Of a stretch of 14,544 nucleotides of DNA, positions 1-7,950 are shown piece by piece. The stretch comes from Caryophanales bacterium UBA6356 (GTDB lineage: Bacteria; Bacillota_I; Bacilli_A; RFN20; CAG-826): NCBI GenBank assembly GCA_002440125.1, contig DJRQ01000029.1, positions 1 through 14,544 of the forward strand, read 5' to 3'. The notes under the pieces were generated by a model that ran no database searches, was not told the origin of the DNA, and worked only from the letters and a program-made list of their open reading frames with translations. Every line of letters begins with the position of its first letter. Position 1 is the stretch's first letter. A program made the translations under genes and the position numbers.

Positions 1-38
1 CCTACACTCTTGAAACGCTATCGCTTGTTTTCGAACAT

Positions 39-67
39 TTGCTTTTTGTTTCTTTTACCCTTAAAAT
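39..67 (+). promoter_or_regulatory. Putative promoter for the first MATE gene
   Basis: A TTGCTT box (39-44) and a TAAAAT box (62-67) are separated by 17 bp, which is the sigma-A spacing. Transcription would start near 74 and leave a leader of about 85-120 nt before the exporter gene. That leader carries nested dyads just before the start codon: TAGA-TC-TCTA at 135-144, inside an imperfect GGACCTAG/CTAAGGTC pair at 130-154. These could be a repressor site. This is pattern only. The window begins 38 bp upstream, so other upstream elements are not visible. Confidence 0.4.
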
Positions 68-156
68 ACCCCACGAAAATAACGGAGGATTTTTCCTAAG
101 ATTCGCTTACTTTTCGCCCCGTAGATTTTGGACCTAGATCTCTAACCTAAGGTCTA

Positions 157-1572
157 ATGGACACGGGGGTATTTTTTGTGGAAAATGAAGTGAAGATGAA
201 TAGGATGGGCTATGAGAAAGTCCCGACTCTTCTTTTGAAAATGGCTATCCCCATGATGTTTTCGATGGTCGTAAGCGCTCTTTATAACATCGTGGACAGT
301 ATCTTCATCGGCATGATCGAAGCGCCTTTTAATGCCAAAGCGATCACTGCGCTTGGCTACGCTTTCCCTTTGCAGACTCTTTTGGTGGCTGTCGCAATAG
401 GAACTGGCATAGGCGTTAATTCCGTGCTCTCAAAGGCTCTAGGCCAAGGAAAGAACGATAAAGCGGCCCGCTCTTGCGTGAATGGCTATCTCCTGATGGT
501 TTTCTTTTATGTCATCTTCTTGGCTTTTGGCTTAGCCATTTATTTTGGGAGTTTCTATTTCTCGGCGATGAGCGAAGACCAAGTTGTTATCGACATGGGT
601 TCGAAATACCTTGGAATTTGCTTTATTTTCTCCTTCGGCCAACTTCTTCAACTCGTGAGTGAGCGCTCTTTATGCGCAACCGGTAAAACAAATCTTGCCA
701 TGGTCATGCAATTAGCGGGCGCCTTGGCCAATATCGCCTTGGATCCTCTTTTCATCCTTGTCTGGAACATGGGAGTCGAAGGAGCAGCCATCGCAACGAT
801 AATCGGTCAAATGATCTCAATGATCGTCGGATTCCTTCTTACGGGCTTTGTGAATAAGGAAGTGCGAATTCATAAGAAGGATATCGCTTTCGACTTCCCG
901 ATGATGGGGAAAATACTAAGGGTCGGCCTTCCAAGCATCGTGCTTCAAGCCTTCCAAAGCCTTCAACCCTTCGTCTTCCAACTCGTGTTCATGTCTCTTT
1001 GTAGCCAAAATCCCACGATGCAAGACACCCTTGTCGCTGTCTATGGCGTCTACTATAAGCTTCAAAACTTTATCTTCATGGCCCTTTATGGCCTTGTGAA
1101 CGCGATGCTTCCTATCATCGCCTATAACCACGGAAACAAGAATAAGGAAAGAGCCAAAGAGGCCTTTATGTGGGGATATCTCTATGGGCTTATCATCGCC
1201 TTGATCGGGATTATCGTTTTTGAATCCATCCCTAAAGAGCTTCTCCTTTTGTTCAATCTTGATGAAGAATGGGTGAATATGGGGGTTCTCTTAACGCGCA
1301 TCACCGCGCCGACTTTCCTATTGGCTTCGATTTGCATTCTTTCCAATGGGGTCTTGCAAGCTTATGGAAATGGCATCCATCCGCTTGTTGTGACCATTAT
1401 TCGTTTGTTCATCGTTCTCTTCCCCGCTTGTTTCTTGTTCGGCTATTATTTCGGCGTCGATGCCATATGGTGGGGAAGCTCTATCGCCGAGGCGATAGGC
1501 GTCGCCTACGCTCTTATCTTCACCTATCGCGTCTATAAAAAGAAAACGCAAAAATACTCTTTGACGGCATAA
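157..1572 (+). CDS. MATE-family efflux transporter, MepA-like
   Basis: Inner-membrane multidrug/toxin exporter of the MATE family, which moves drugs or metabolites out using a Na+ or H+ gradient. The protein is 471 aa, normal for the family, with about 12 hydrophobic segments arranged as two MatE repeats (roughly residues 25-190 and 250-415). The N-terminal stretch IPMMFSMVVSALYNIVDSIF and the following FPLQTLLVAVAIGTGIGVN resemble the MepA-like subgroup. The substrate cannot be told from sequence. The start is uncertain: ATG at 157 has AAGG four bases upstream, but GTG 178 or ATG 196 (MNRMGYEK...) would match the usual short N-terminus better. The gene stands alone with its own probable promoter, and a two-way terminator follows the stop directly. 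Confidence 0.93.
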   Translation: MDTGVFFVENEVKMNRMGYEKVPTLLLKMAIPMMFSMVVSALYNIVDSIFIGMIEAPFNAKAITALGYAFPLQTLLVAVAIGTGIGVNSVLSKALGQGKNDKAARSCVNGYLLMVFFYVIFLAFGLAIYFGSFYFSAMSEDQVVIDMGSKYLGICFIFSFGQLLQLVSERSLCATGKTNLAMVMQLAGALANIALDPLFILVWNMGVEGAAIATIIGQMISMIVGFLLTGFVNKEVRIHKKDIAFDFPMMGKILRVGLPSIVLQAFQSLQPFVFQLVFMSLCSQNPTMQDTLVAVYGVYYKLQNFIFMALYGLVNAMLPIIAYNHGNKNKERAKEAFMWGYLYGLIIALIGIIVFESIPKELLLLFNLDEEWVNMGVLLTRITAPTFLLASICILSNGVLQAYGNGIHPLVVTIIRLFIVLFPACFLFGYYFGVDAIWWGSSIAEAIGVAYALIFTYRVYKKKTQKYSLTA

Positions 1573-1573
1573 G

Positions 1574-1607
1574 AAAAGGAGAATGACTTCGCGTTCTCCT
1601 TTTTCTT
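1574..1607. terminator. Bidirectional terminator between convergent genes
   Basis: A perfect 10-bp stem, AAAAGGAGAA (1574-1583) with TTCTCCTTTT (1594-1603), is followed by more T on the plus strand and preceded by A-rich sequence that becomes U-rich on the minus strand. The dyad extends outwards with a one-base bulge (ATAAG/CTTAT). It lies between the MATE stop (1572) and the stop of the minus-strand AIPR gene (1618), so it can serve both. Confidence 0.85.
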
Positions 1608-1617
1608 ATAGAGTATC

Positions 1618-3732
1618 CTAATGGATGTATTTTAAAACGATGGCGAGTATCTCTTTTCCGATGAAGTAATCGGTATCGCCGGAGACGTATTTTCGGAGTT
1701 CGCTATGAGTGAGCGGCTTTTGAAAGACGATATTCTCGAGCGCTTTGTCGGTAAGAATCTTCTTCTCGGGAATGTGCTTCGAAGAAGAAACGTTATAGCG
1801 GAGCATCATCAATTCGTTGCGGAGGCTCTCATCTTCTTGCGAGATGTTTTCGATTCGCGTTCCTTCGATGGACTTGATGTTCTTCTCATAGAGCTTCTCA
1901 CCAAGAAGCATCTCCTTTTCGGAAATGGGCCTAAAGAAAGGGCGAATGGCTTTAACGGCAAAATTCTCTCCTCCTGCCATCGTGATGCCTAGGCTCATGT
2001 TATTCAAGATGCTCTCGAATCCCGTGTTGGTCTTCGTCCAGTTGCTATAAGCGAGCTCTGGCCGCTCTTCCTTGGCCGCTTTAAAGGCGTTAATAATGAA
2101 GTTATCGAAGATGATGTTAAAGAGGATGATGGCTTCTTTTTGGAAATCGCCATAGCCCTTCCTTTGATCGATAAAACCGAAATTAAAAGCTTGTTCGGCC
2201 CGATAAAGGTCCTTTTTCTTCATGCCGCTATATTTTTGAAGCGTCTCGCTATAAAGGGGGTTATAAAGGATTTTGAGGAGATAGCCGATAAGGGCTAAGC
2301 AATAGAACATGCCGTTTTTCACCAAGCCTCTTTTGGTGGCATCGATATACTCGTTTTTCTTATTGGTGATGCCTGAAGCGTATTTGCGATAAGCCTTTTC
2401 AAGATAGAGAAGGTCTTTGATGAAAAGGGGATCGTATTCATGCTTTTCGAATATCTTCTCGTATTTTGTCTCGTCTTGAAGAATCTTCGAGACGTTATTG
2501 CGAGCAGGGCCCGGCTGAAGATAGACGAAGGCGTAAAGATCCTGGGCGAGCTCGTTGTTCTTCGTTCTTTGCCAAGGTTCTTTGTAAATATCCTTTTGCG
2601 GCTTTTCTCCTCGCTTAATCTCGATGAATATGTTTTCTTTGGCTAGCGATAGCTTTAAGTTCCTTTGGCTTACCTTATTGGCGATAATGTCTTTCGCCTT
2701 GATGGGCTTTTGGGTGTTGGAAGCTTCGGCGACCCTCGAAACGAAGGAGGTCTTATCTTCGTTTTCTTTTCCTATCACGATGATTTTCGCTAGGAGATAG
2801 AAGTCGGTATCAAAAGGGGTGGTGCCAATCATATTCGTCGTTTGGCCGCCATTCACGATAGAGAAGTTTTGGAGTTTGAGCGTGTTCCCCTTAAAGGAAT
2901 AGCCTTCGCAAACGATGATGATGCCGTTATTGAGGTACCAGAAATCCTGAGGGTCGTCCATAATGGAATCGGTGATCTTCTCATCGATGTTCTTGCTTTT
3001 TATGTAGTAGCGAAGGTTCATGGCAAGAAGGCCTCTTTTCCCTTCCTTCTTCCATAGTTCTTTTAATGATTTCGCGCTCACGTTAACGACGATGCTATCT
3101 TGCCCATAGGCCATTTTGTTCTCTTCCTTATCGACTTCTAGCGTTCCTTCTCTCACGCAATCGAAGGGTTCCTTATTGGAAGCGATGCTATCGATTATTT
3201 GATGGCCAAAGCAAATGGTCGTCGATACTTTCAATCCCTTGATGGAGGGATCGATATTCTCGATTTTTCGACTCACCTCGTATTCTTCTTTCTCTGTTAA
3301 ATCGAGATTGGTAAGAACGCGAACGACAATGGGAAGGGGCTTTTCTCCTTCTTCGGGATGGAGATAGTCGCGGAGGATGGATTCCGCTTTATCGTTGCCA
3401 GAACCATATTGGTTCCTATTTTTGATGTTATCGACGATAAGAAGGGTTTGGCTTATTTCTTCTAAAACGTCCTGGATGCGAAAACCGCTTGCGGAATCTG
3501 GGAAATAAGCTATGTCAATTTCGAGAGCGTCTTCCTCTAGTTCGTTGTTTAGATAGATGCCTGAGATCGGGTAATTCGGCGATACGACGATGCCGTCATT
3601 CACTTCATCGGCGTATTGAGCGTCGGCATTGAAAAACTCGTTATAGGCAAATAGCCCAACGAGTTTATGACGGTCTCCTTTATCCGTTAAGCCAAGTTCT
3701 TGCAAGGCGGCAGGATAGGCGTTAATGTCCAT
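1618..3732 (-). CDS. AIPR-family protein (abortive infection / phage resistance type)
   Basis: A 704-aa protein matching the AIPR family (Pfam PF10592), named from members linked to abortive phage infection. The core is recognisable: RGLLAMNLRYYI (about 233-244), DFWYLNNGIIIV (about 263-274) and IVNGGQTT (about 292-299), which is the family pattern in order and spacing. The remaining ~400 residues are less conserved and helical. No signal peptide or membrane segment is seen, so it is probably cytoplasmic. ATG at 3732 is chosen because AGAGGAT lies eight bases upstream; the longer reading frame from GTG 3777 has no such site. It is divergent from the AlbA_2 gene, with a GTGAAGT repeat array between them, suggesting shared control. 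Codon use resembles the neighbouring housekeeping genes. The biochemical activity of the family is not firmly known to me, and the defence role here is inferred. Confidence 0.85.
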   Translation of the reverse strand: MDINAYPAALQELGLTDKGDRHKLVGLFAYNEFFNADAQYADEVNDGIVVSPNYPISGIYLNNELEEDALEIDIAYFPDSASGFRIQDVLEEISQTLLIVDNIKNRNQYGSGNDKAESILRDYLHPEEGEKPLPIVVRVLTNLDLTEKEEYEVSRKIENIDPSIKGLKVSTTICFGHQIIDSIASNKEPFDCVREGTLEVDKEENKMAYGQDSIVVNVSAKSLKELWKKEGKRGLLAMNLRYYIKSKNIDEKITDSIMDDPQDFWYLNNGIIIVCEGYSFKGNTLKLQNFSIVNGGQTTNMIGTTPFDTDFYLLAKIIVIGKENEDKTSFVSRVAEASNTQKPIKAKDIIANKVSQRNLKLSLAKENIFIEIKRGEKPQKDIYKEPWQRTKNNELAQDLYAFVYLQPGPARNNVSKILQDETKYEKIFEKHEYDPLFIKDLLYLEKAYRKYASGITNKKNEYIDATKRGLVKNGMFYCLALIGYLLKILYNPLYSETLQKYSGMKKKDLYRAEQAFNFGFIDQRKGYGDFQKEAIILFNIIFDNFIINAFKAAKEERPELAYSNWTKTNTGFESILNNMSLGITMAGGENFAVKAIRPFFRPISEKEMLLGEKLYEKNIKSIEGTRIENISQEDESLRNELMMLRYNVSSSKHIPEKKILTDKALENIVFQKPLTHSELRKYVSGDTDYFIGKEILAIVLKYIH

Positions 3733-3882
3733 ATATTGAAATCCTCTTTCGACTAATTGGATCACCAAAAAGATCACTGATCAAGGAAACTTCTAATAAA
3801 AAGTAAAAAAATAATCTTTGATAGATCGAAATTGTATAAGAGCTTCCATATCACAAAATAGGAGAAGGAAAAGAGACTTCCT

Positions 3883-3959
3883 GAAGTGAGTGAAGTAATT
3901 AGTGAAGTTATAGTGAAGTAATTAGTGAAGTACTAGTGAAGTAACGCTTCACTCACTTC
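3883..3959. repeat. GTGAAGT direct-repeat array inside a 13-bp inverted repeat (operator-like)
   Basis: GTGAAGT begins at 3890, 3902, 3913, 3925 and 3936, alternating 12 and 11 bp apart, about one helical turn, so a protein could bind all copies on one DNA face. It can be read as a 23-bp unit repeated twice plus a partial copy. The array is bounded by a perfect inverted repeat, GAAGTGAGTGAAG (3883-3895) and CTTCACTCACTTC (3947-3959). It lies in the 266-bp divergent gap between the AIPR and AlbA_2 genes. Its right arm overlaps the best -35 candidate for the AlbA_2 gene. The rest of the gap (3733-3882) is AT-rich with no gene seen. Confidence 0.85.
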
Positions 3960-3976
3960 ACTTTATAGGCTATTAT
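3948..3976 (+). promoter_or_regulatory. Putative promoter of the AlbA_2 gene
   Basis: TTCACT (3948-3953) and TATTAT (3971-3976) are spaced 17 bp, matching the consensus at 4/6 and 5/6. The start point would be near 3983, just ahead of GAGGAT and the ATG at 3999. The -35 box sits in the right arm of the GTGAAGT array, so a protein bound there would block polymerase. Confidence 0.4.
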
Positions 3977-3998
3977 TTGATAGAAGCGAGGATAGGCT

Positions 3999-5465
3999 AT
4001 GTATCTAGAAGAACTCATAAATGGCGTGAATCTTGAGGATTATCAAAACGAATTCAAAGGAGTTTTAAAAGAGGGTCGAGGGAGCGAAAAAGAAGAAAGG
4101 GCGGAGATTGGATGGTTGAAGGAAATTGTCGCTTTCGCGAACACTTTAGGCGGCACTCTCTATGTCGGAGTCGATAATAAAACGCATGAAGTGCTCGCTT
4201 TAACGCACGAAGAAGTGGATCGAATTTCCTTAATGGTCCAGCGACTTGTTTTGGCGCACATCGAGCCTCCGATTCGCTATCGCTTCGAAAAGATTCCCGT
4301 TCCTTCCACATTGCCTACCCGCTACGTTTTGGCAATTCACGTCGAAAAAAGCAAATGCCCTCCCATTTCCCTTCGTTTTCATTCGACGGGCGTTATTTAT
4401 GTTCGTCATTTTGGGAAGACAAGCGTAGCTTCAGGCGAAGAAATTCGAAATCTGGTCATGAATAGCGAAGCAGTTTCTTTTGATACGTTGGAAACGAATG
4501 TGCCGTTTAAAATGGACGATTTTACTCGATTGTTTCAGTTTTATAGAGAACAAAACGACGGGAAAGAACTCACTGAGAAGGACCTTTTAAATGTTGGGTT
4601 TATGACGACAAACGGTTTTCTTAAGAAGGGGGCGCTACTTTTTAAAGACGACTGCCAAGATTCGAGGACTCTTATCGAATGCTCCAAGTTTAAGGGGGTG
4701 AGTAAGGGGGATGACATCTTCTTGGCTTCGGAAACGTTCAAAGGGAATCTCATTGATGAGTATCTAAAAGCACGTGATTTCGTTCTTCTTCATTCCGTTA
4801 ATGGTTTTAAAAAAACGGCTAACGGAAGAGAGAAGTTTTTTTCCTATCCTCCGATTTCTCTAGGCGAGGGCATTGCCAATGCCATAGGGCATCGCAATTA
4901 CTTTATTCAGGGAGGGCAAATTGAGATCAACCTTTTCTTGGACCGTTTGGAAATCGTTTCGCCAGGCTCCTTGGTAAGCTCTAAGTGGCTTCGCGAAGAA
5001 AAAGAGCTCTCCAAAATCCCGCCTTTAAGAAGGAATGAACTTATTTGTGCCGTTTTTACTCTCTGCCGTTTGATGGATCATAAAGGTTCGGGTTTTGATA
5101 AAATTGAACAAGAATATGAGTCCTATGGGAAGCTTTATGCCCCATTTGTGAACTCGGATGATGTCTCTTTCTCTTTGACGCTTCCGGACTTGACGCATCA
5201 GGGCGGTTTGGTTTTAGAGAACGATGAGCCTTCCGTGTATGTGGTGGGGGAAGCGCTAAGCGAGAAGGAACTCCGTGTCCTCTCCTTTTGCTATGCGAAA
5301 GAAAGAACGGCTATTCAAATCGCTTCGGCTCTTGGAATAAAGCCATCGAGCTATTTGCGAAAAACGCTCCTAGGAGAACTCGTGAAAAAAGGCTATTTAT
5401 CGCCCATCGAAAGCGGAAGGATGACTCTTTATCTTTCGAACAAAGAAAAGGTTTATCCCCTATAG
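3999..5465 (+). CDS. AlbA_2 (Schlafen-like) DNA-binding / HATPase_c_4 protein with C-terminal winged helix
   Basis: A 488-aa protein with three recognisable parts. First, an AlbA_2 putative DNA/nucleic-acid-binding domain (about 14-150): NEFKGVL with E18 and K20, IVAFANTLGGTLYVGVDN (43-60) and YVRHFGKTSVASGEEI (134-149). Second, a GHKL-like HATPase_c_4 domain (about 285-375) with EGIANAIGHRNY (290-301) and the glycine motif HKGSGFDKI (361-369). Third, a helix-turn-helix at about 420-485 ending in a hydrophilic tail. Such proteins are often annotated as transcriptional regulators or wrongly as RecG helicase; no helicase motifs are present. GAGGAT about eight bases before ATG 3999 supports the start. 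The gene lies between two related GTGAAGT arrays, which fits a local, perhaps self-acting, regulator. Alternatively it is itself an effector, since AlbA_2 proteins also occur in defence islands. Confidence 0.85.
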   Translation: MYLEELINGVNLEDYQNEFKGVLKEGRGSEKEERAEIGWLKEIVAFANTLGGTLYVGVDNKTHEVLALTHEEVDRISLMVQRLVLAHIEPPIRYRFEKIPVPSTLPTRYVLAIHVEKSKCPPISLRFHSTGVIYVRHFGKTSVASGEEIRNLVMNSEAVSFDTLETNVPFKMDDFTRLFQFYREQNDGKELTEKDLLNVGFMTTNGFLKKGALLFKDDCQDSRTLIECSKFKGVSKGDDIFLASETFKGNLIDEYLKARDFVLLHSVNGFKKTANGREKFFSYPPISLGEGIANAIGHRNYFIQGGQIEINLFLDRLEIVSPGSLVSSKWLREEKELSKIPPLRRNELICAVFTLCRLMDHKGSGFDKIEQEYESYGKLYAPFVNSDDVSFSLTLPDLTHQGGLVLENDEPSVYVVGEALSEKELRVLSFCYAKERTAIQIASALGIKPSSYLRKTLLGELVKKGYLSPIESGRMTLYLSNKEKVYPL

Positions 5466-5487
5466 ATGTGTTTTAATGGCGGCGCGA

Positions 5488-5537
5488 GTGAAGTAATTAG
5501 TGAAGTGAGTGAAGTAACGCTTCATTCACTTCACTTC
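5488..5537. repeat. Second GTGAAGT array with a 16-bp hairpin, upstream of the DUF5662 gene
   Basis: GTGAAGT occurs at 5488, 5500 and 5509. AGTGAAGTGAGTGAAG (5499-5514) pairs with CTTCATTCACTTCACT (5520-5535) around the loop TAACG, with one G-T position. The same TAACG-plus-right-arm sequence ends the array at 3936-3961, so the two sites share ancestry. It falls 21 bp after the AlbA_2 stop and about 30 bp before the DUF5662 ATG. The hairpin is not followed by a T run on the plus strand (AACGAAAAAAAGCG follows). A seven-base A run means a U run on the minus strand, but no minus-strand transcript is expected there. An operator is a better fit than a terminator. Confidence 0.8.
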
Positions 5538-5566
5538 AACGAAAAAAAGCGAGTTTCTAGGCTTTG

Positions 5567-6238
5567 ATGGTTATAGATTCGATATCAAAATATTCAATCC
5601 TCGAATCGATTTTGTATTATGATTCTTTCTATATGGGACATCCTTTCAAACATTTGCTGACCATCACCAAGCATCGCCATCGCGTCATTCGGAATGCTGC
5701 TCACATGGGCATATTTTGGCATGCCCTTCGGCACGATCTCTCGAAATACTCTTACCCCGAGTTTTCCAAAAGCGCTTTCTACTATGCTGGCAATCATTCT
5801 CCCGTTTATGAGCAACGTCTTCATGAGGATTACTTTTCCTCGATTTGCCAGCATCATACCAAACGCAATCCCCATCATTGGGAATATTGGACGGATTTCT
5901 TTATGGGGAGAGTCATCGCGAAGACGATGCCTTATAAGTACGCGACCGAATACGTCTGCGATATGCTAAGCGCTTCCTACGTCTATGACCCCAAAAACTT
6001 CAAGCCCGATACGACGCTTCGGTATTTCTTAAAGCATAGCCCTCGCTACTACATGACGGATGCGACTAAGGAATACGTTACGTGGTGTTTGACTCGCTAT
6101 GCCGAAAGCGGCTTCAAAAACCTTAAAAGGAAAGAGACGAAAGCGAAGTATCTCGAGATTGCTTCTCGTTTGCCAGAAGTTCAGCTCTTTGATGCTTTAT
6201 CGATCGATTTGGAACTCCCGAAACTCCAAAAGAAGTAG
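5567..6238 (+). CDS. DUF5662-family protein with HD-like histidine pattern
   Basis: A 223-aa protein that I recognise as DUF5662, a family of unknown function found in bacteria and phages. The conserved part begins at HPFKHLLTITKHRHRV (25-40). Candidate metal ligands are H36 and H38, H56-D57 in LRHDLSKY, H96-H97 and H103-H104 in HHTKRNPHHWEYW, and D132 in YVCDML. This order resembles HD-superfamily phosphohydrolases, which often act on nucleotides, but the activity is inference. No signal peptide or membrane span is seen. ATG 5567 is chosen over the TTG one codon earlier; AGG at 5559-5561 is a weak ribosome site. ATG 5633 would give exactly the conserved domain but has no ribosome site. The gene sits 102 bp after the AlbA_2 gene with the second GTGAAGT array between them and a strong terminator after it. 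Confidence 0.8.
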   Translation: MVIDSISKYSILESILYYDSFYMGHPFKHLLTITKHRHRVIRNAAHMGIFWHALRHDLSKYSYPEFSKSAFYYAGNHSPVYEQRLHEDYFSSICQHHTKRNPHHWEYWTDFFMGRVIAKTMPYKYATEYVCDMLSASYVYDPKNFKPDTTLRYFLKHSPRYYMTDATKEYVTWCLTRYAESGFKNLKRKETKAKYLEIASRLPEVQLFDALSIDLELPKLQKK

Positions 6239-6265
6239 GTTTTGCGAGGATATAAGGCTTTTATG

Positions 6266-6298
6266 GAACCGCTTTCAAAGAAAGGCGGTTCTTTTCTT
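6266..6298 (+). terminator. Rho-independent terminator after the DUF5662 gene
   Basis: GAACCGCTTTC (6266-6276) pairs with GAAAGGCGGTTC (6280-6291), with one bulged base and loop AAA, followed by TTTTCTTT. It ends the AlbA_2/DUF5662 transcript before the second MATE gene. Confidence 0.85.
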
Positions 6299-6359
6299 TC
6301 TCCTTTCCTAGAGAAAGGGTCTATGATACCTAAGTTTCCCATAGGGGGAGAAGATCCAT

Positions 6360-7886
6360 ATGACTCGACCGAATAGCCATCACTCAAGACCCAAATGGAG
6401 TTTCAAAGAAGCCTTTAGTGGCGATATCGACCTTACATCGGGCAATCTCTTCGGGAAGATGGCTCTTTATACCTTCCCCATCATCCTCCTTTCTCTCTTG
6501 CAACTCCTTTATAGCAGCGCCGATGAGATCGTCGTTTCCTATTTCGGCGGCGGCTATGCGAGCATGAATGCGATTGGCAGCAATAGCGCTCTCATCAATC
6601 TCGTGATTGGTTTATTCGTCGGAACGAGCGTTGGCGCTAATGTCGTGGTGGCCAAGGCCTTTGGCGAAAAAGATCAAGCGAAAGCCCAAAAGGCCCTTGA
6701 GTCTTCGATGGTTCTAAGCGTTCTTTTTGGCGTTATTATCGGCGTTATTGGCTTTTTCGTCGCGCGCTATCTACTTATCGCCATGCAAACGCCATCTCTC
6801 TTTCTTGACAAGGCTACCTCCTATCTTGAGATCTATTTCATTGGCATGCCTTTCTTGCTTGTCTTTAACTTTGGCTCGGCTATCCTTCGGGCCTTAGGAG
6901 ATAGCAAACGACCGCTTTACGCTCTCATCGCCTGCGGCGCGATAAACGTCGGTCTTAATTTCCTTTTTGTCATGGCTTTCAATCTCGATGTCGTCGGAGT
7001 TGGTCTAACGACTTTGATCAGTGAAATTCTCGAAGCCATTTTGGTCGTTATTTTCTTAGCGAGCAAAAGGCAAAAGTTCATCCGTTTTTCCTTTAAAGGC
7101 CTTCGTCTTTATAAAGAAGAGACGCTGGAGATTTTAAAGCACGGCATCCCTGCTGGCCTTCAGTCCTTTGTCTTCTCCATTGCCAACGTCTTTATCCAAG
7201 CTTCCGTAAATTCTTATAGCGACGCCTCCATCACTTCTGAAGTAGCTATGACGGGCAATACCGCTTCGCAGCAGGTGGAAGGCTATATTTTCATTTTCTT
7301 GGATGCTTTTAGCGTTGCTACAACCGCGGTTGTAGCCCAAAATTACGGCGCCAAGAAGAAGGAAAACGTGCGAAAAGCCATTTGGTATAGCCTTTGCTAT
7401 GTTTTGGTGGTGGGCTTTGCGGTAGGGGGTATATGCGCTCTTTTCCGCAATGAGCTTAATGGCATCTTTATCCCCAAAGAATCATTCACTTCCAATGGTG
7501 TTTTTGACCAAGAAGGATACGAAAAGTCATTAGATGTTGCAGGACAACGCCTTATCATGATGGGTCTTACTTATTGCCTTGATGGAGTGATGGAAGTTCT
7601 TTCTTGCGATTGCCGAGGCTTAGGGCACCCGAAAACCCCAACCTTCGTCATCTTCCTTTTCGTCACCTGTTTGCGCCTTGCTTTCATCTTTGGCCTATGG
7701 GCGAATATCCCAGCTATTCACACTCTTTCTTGGCTTTGGAGCACATGGCCTATTAGCTGGGTTATGGCGATATTTGTGTTTTCTTTTATCGTTCCGAAGT
7801 TTTATAAGGATGCGGCAAAAAAGATGGATGCCGCTTTATTGGAAGAAACCAAAAAGAATGAAGCGGCGATTCCGGAAAATAAGTGA
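6360..7886 (+). CDS. MATE-family efflux transporter, YoeA-like
   Basis: A second MATE exporter, 508 aa, with about 12 membrane segments and two MatE repeats (roughly 30-190 and 260-430 of the protein). The N-terminal part, FPIILLSLLQLLYSSADEIV, then INLVIGLFVGTSVGANVVVAKAFGEKD, resembles the YoeA-like subgroup and differs clearly from the first MATE protein in this window. The two are therefore not a recent tandem duplication. GGGGGAG at 6344-6350 gives a good ribosome site for ATG 6360. A TATGAT at 6322-6327 could be its -10, but no good -35 is seen. The C-terminal ~30 residues are charged and cytoplasmic. The stop is TGA. The substrate is unknown. Confidence 0.93.
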   Translation: MTRPNSHHSRPKWSFKEAFSGDIDLTSGNLFGKMALYTFPIILLSLLQLLYSSADEIVVSYFGGGYASMNAIGSNSALINLVIGLFVGTSVGANVVVAKAFGEKDQAKAQKALESSMVLSVLFGVIIGVIGFFVARYLLIAMQTPSLFLDKATSYLEIYFIGMPFLLVFNFGSAILRALGDSKRPLYALIACGAINVGLNFLFVMAFNLDVVGVGLTTLISEILEAILVVIFLASKRQKFIRFSFKGLRLYKEETLEILKHGIPAGLQSFVFSIANVFIQASVNSYSDASITSEVAMTGNTASQQVEGYIFIFLDAFSVATTAVVAQNYGAKKKENVRKAIWYSLCYVLVVGFAVGGICALFRNELNGIFIPKESFTSNGVFDQEGYEKSLDVAGQRLIMMGLTYCLDGVMEVLSCDCRGLGHPKTPTFVIFLFVTCLRLAFIFGLWANIPAIHTLSWLWSTWPISWVMAIFVFSFIVPKFYKDAAKKMDAALLEETKKNEAAIPENK

Positions 7887-7890
7887 AAGA

Positions 7891-7912
7891 ATGGCTTTTT
7901 GCCATATTTTTT
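7891..7912 (+). terminator. Weak terminator-like hairpin after the second MATE gene
   Basis: ATGGC (7891-7895) and GCCAT (7901-7905) flank a five-T loop and are followed by ATTTTTT. The stem has only five pairs, so it is a weak candidate. It lies four bases after the stop. Confidence 0.4.
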
Positions 7913-7950
7913 ACGTTTTTTGTGCCGTTTTTCTTATCAAACTCCGATTC

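Noticed and set aside
916..1131. Short open frames opposite or inside the large genes (for example here, 1318-1551 minus, 4054-4311 minus, 7968-8282 minus, 11863-12159 plus)
   Set aside because: They lie wholly inside well-supported genes, have no ribosome sites that I could defend and no recognisable family; they are frame shadows.
3733..3777. Longer AIPR start at GTG 3777
   Set aside because: It has no ribosome site, whereas ATG 3732 has AGAGGAT at ideal spacing and begins a normal soluble N-terminus.
3883..3959. CRISPR-like array
   Set aside because: The units are 7 bp at 11-12 bp spacing with no unique spacers of 25-40 bp and no cas genes; the pattern is that of an operator.
3999..5465. 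RecG helicase
   Set aside because: The C-terminal half shows HATPase_c_4 motifs, but there is no Walker A or helicase motif set; the RecG name is a common misannotation of this domain layout.
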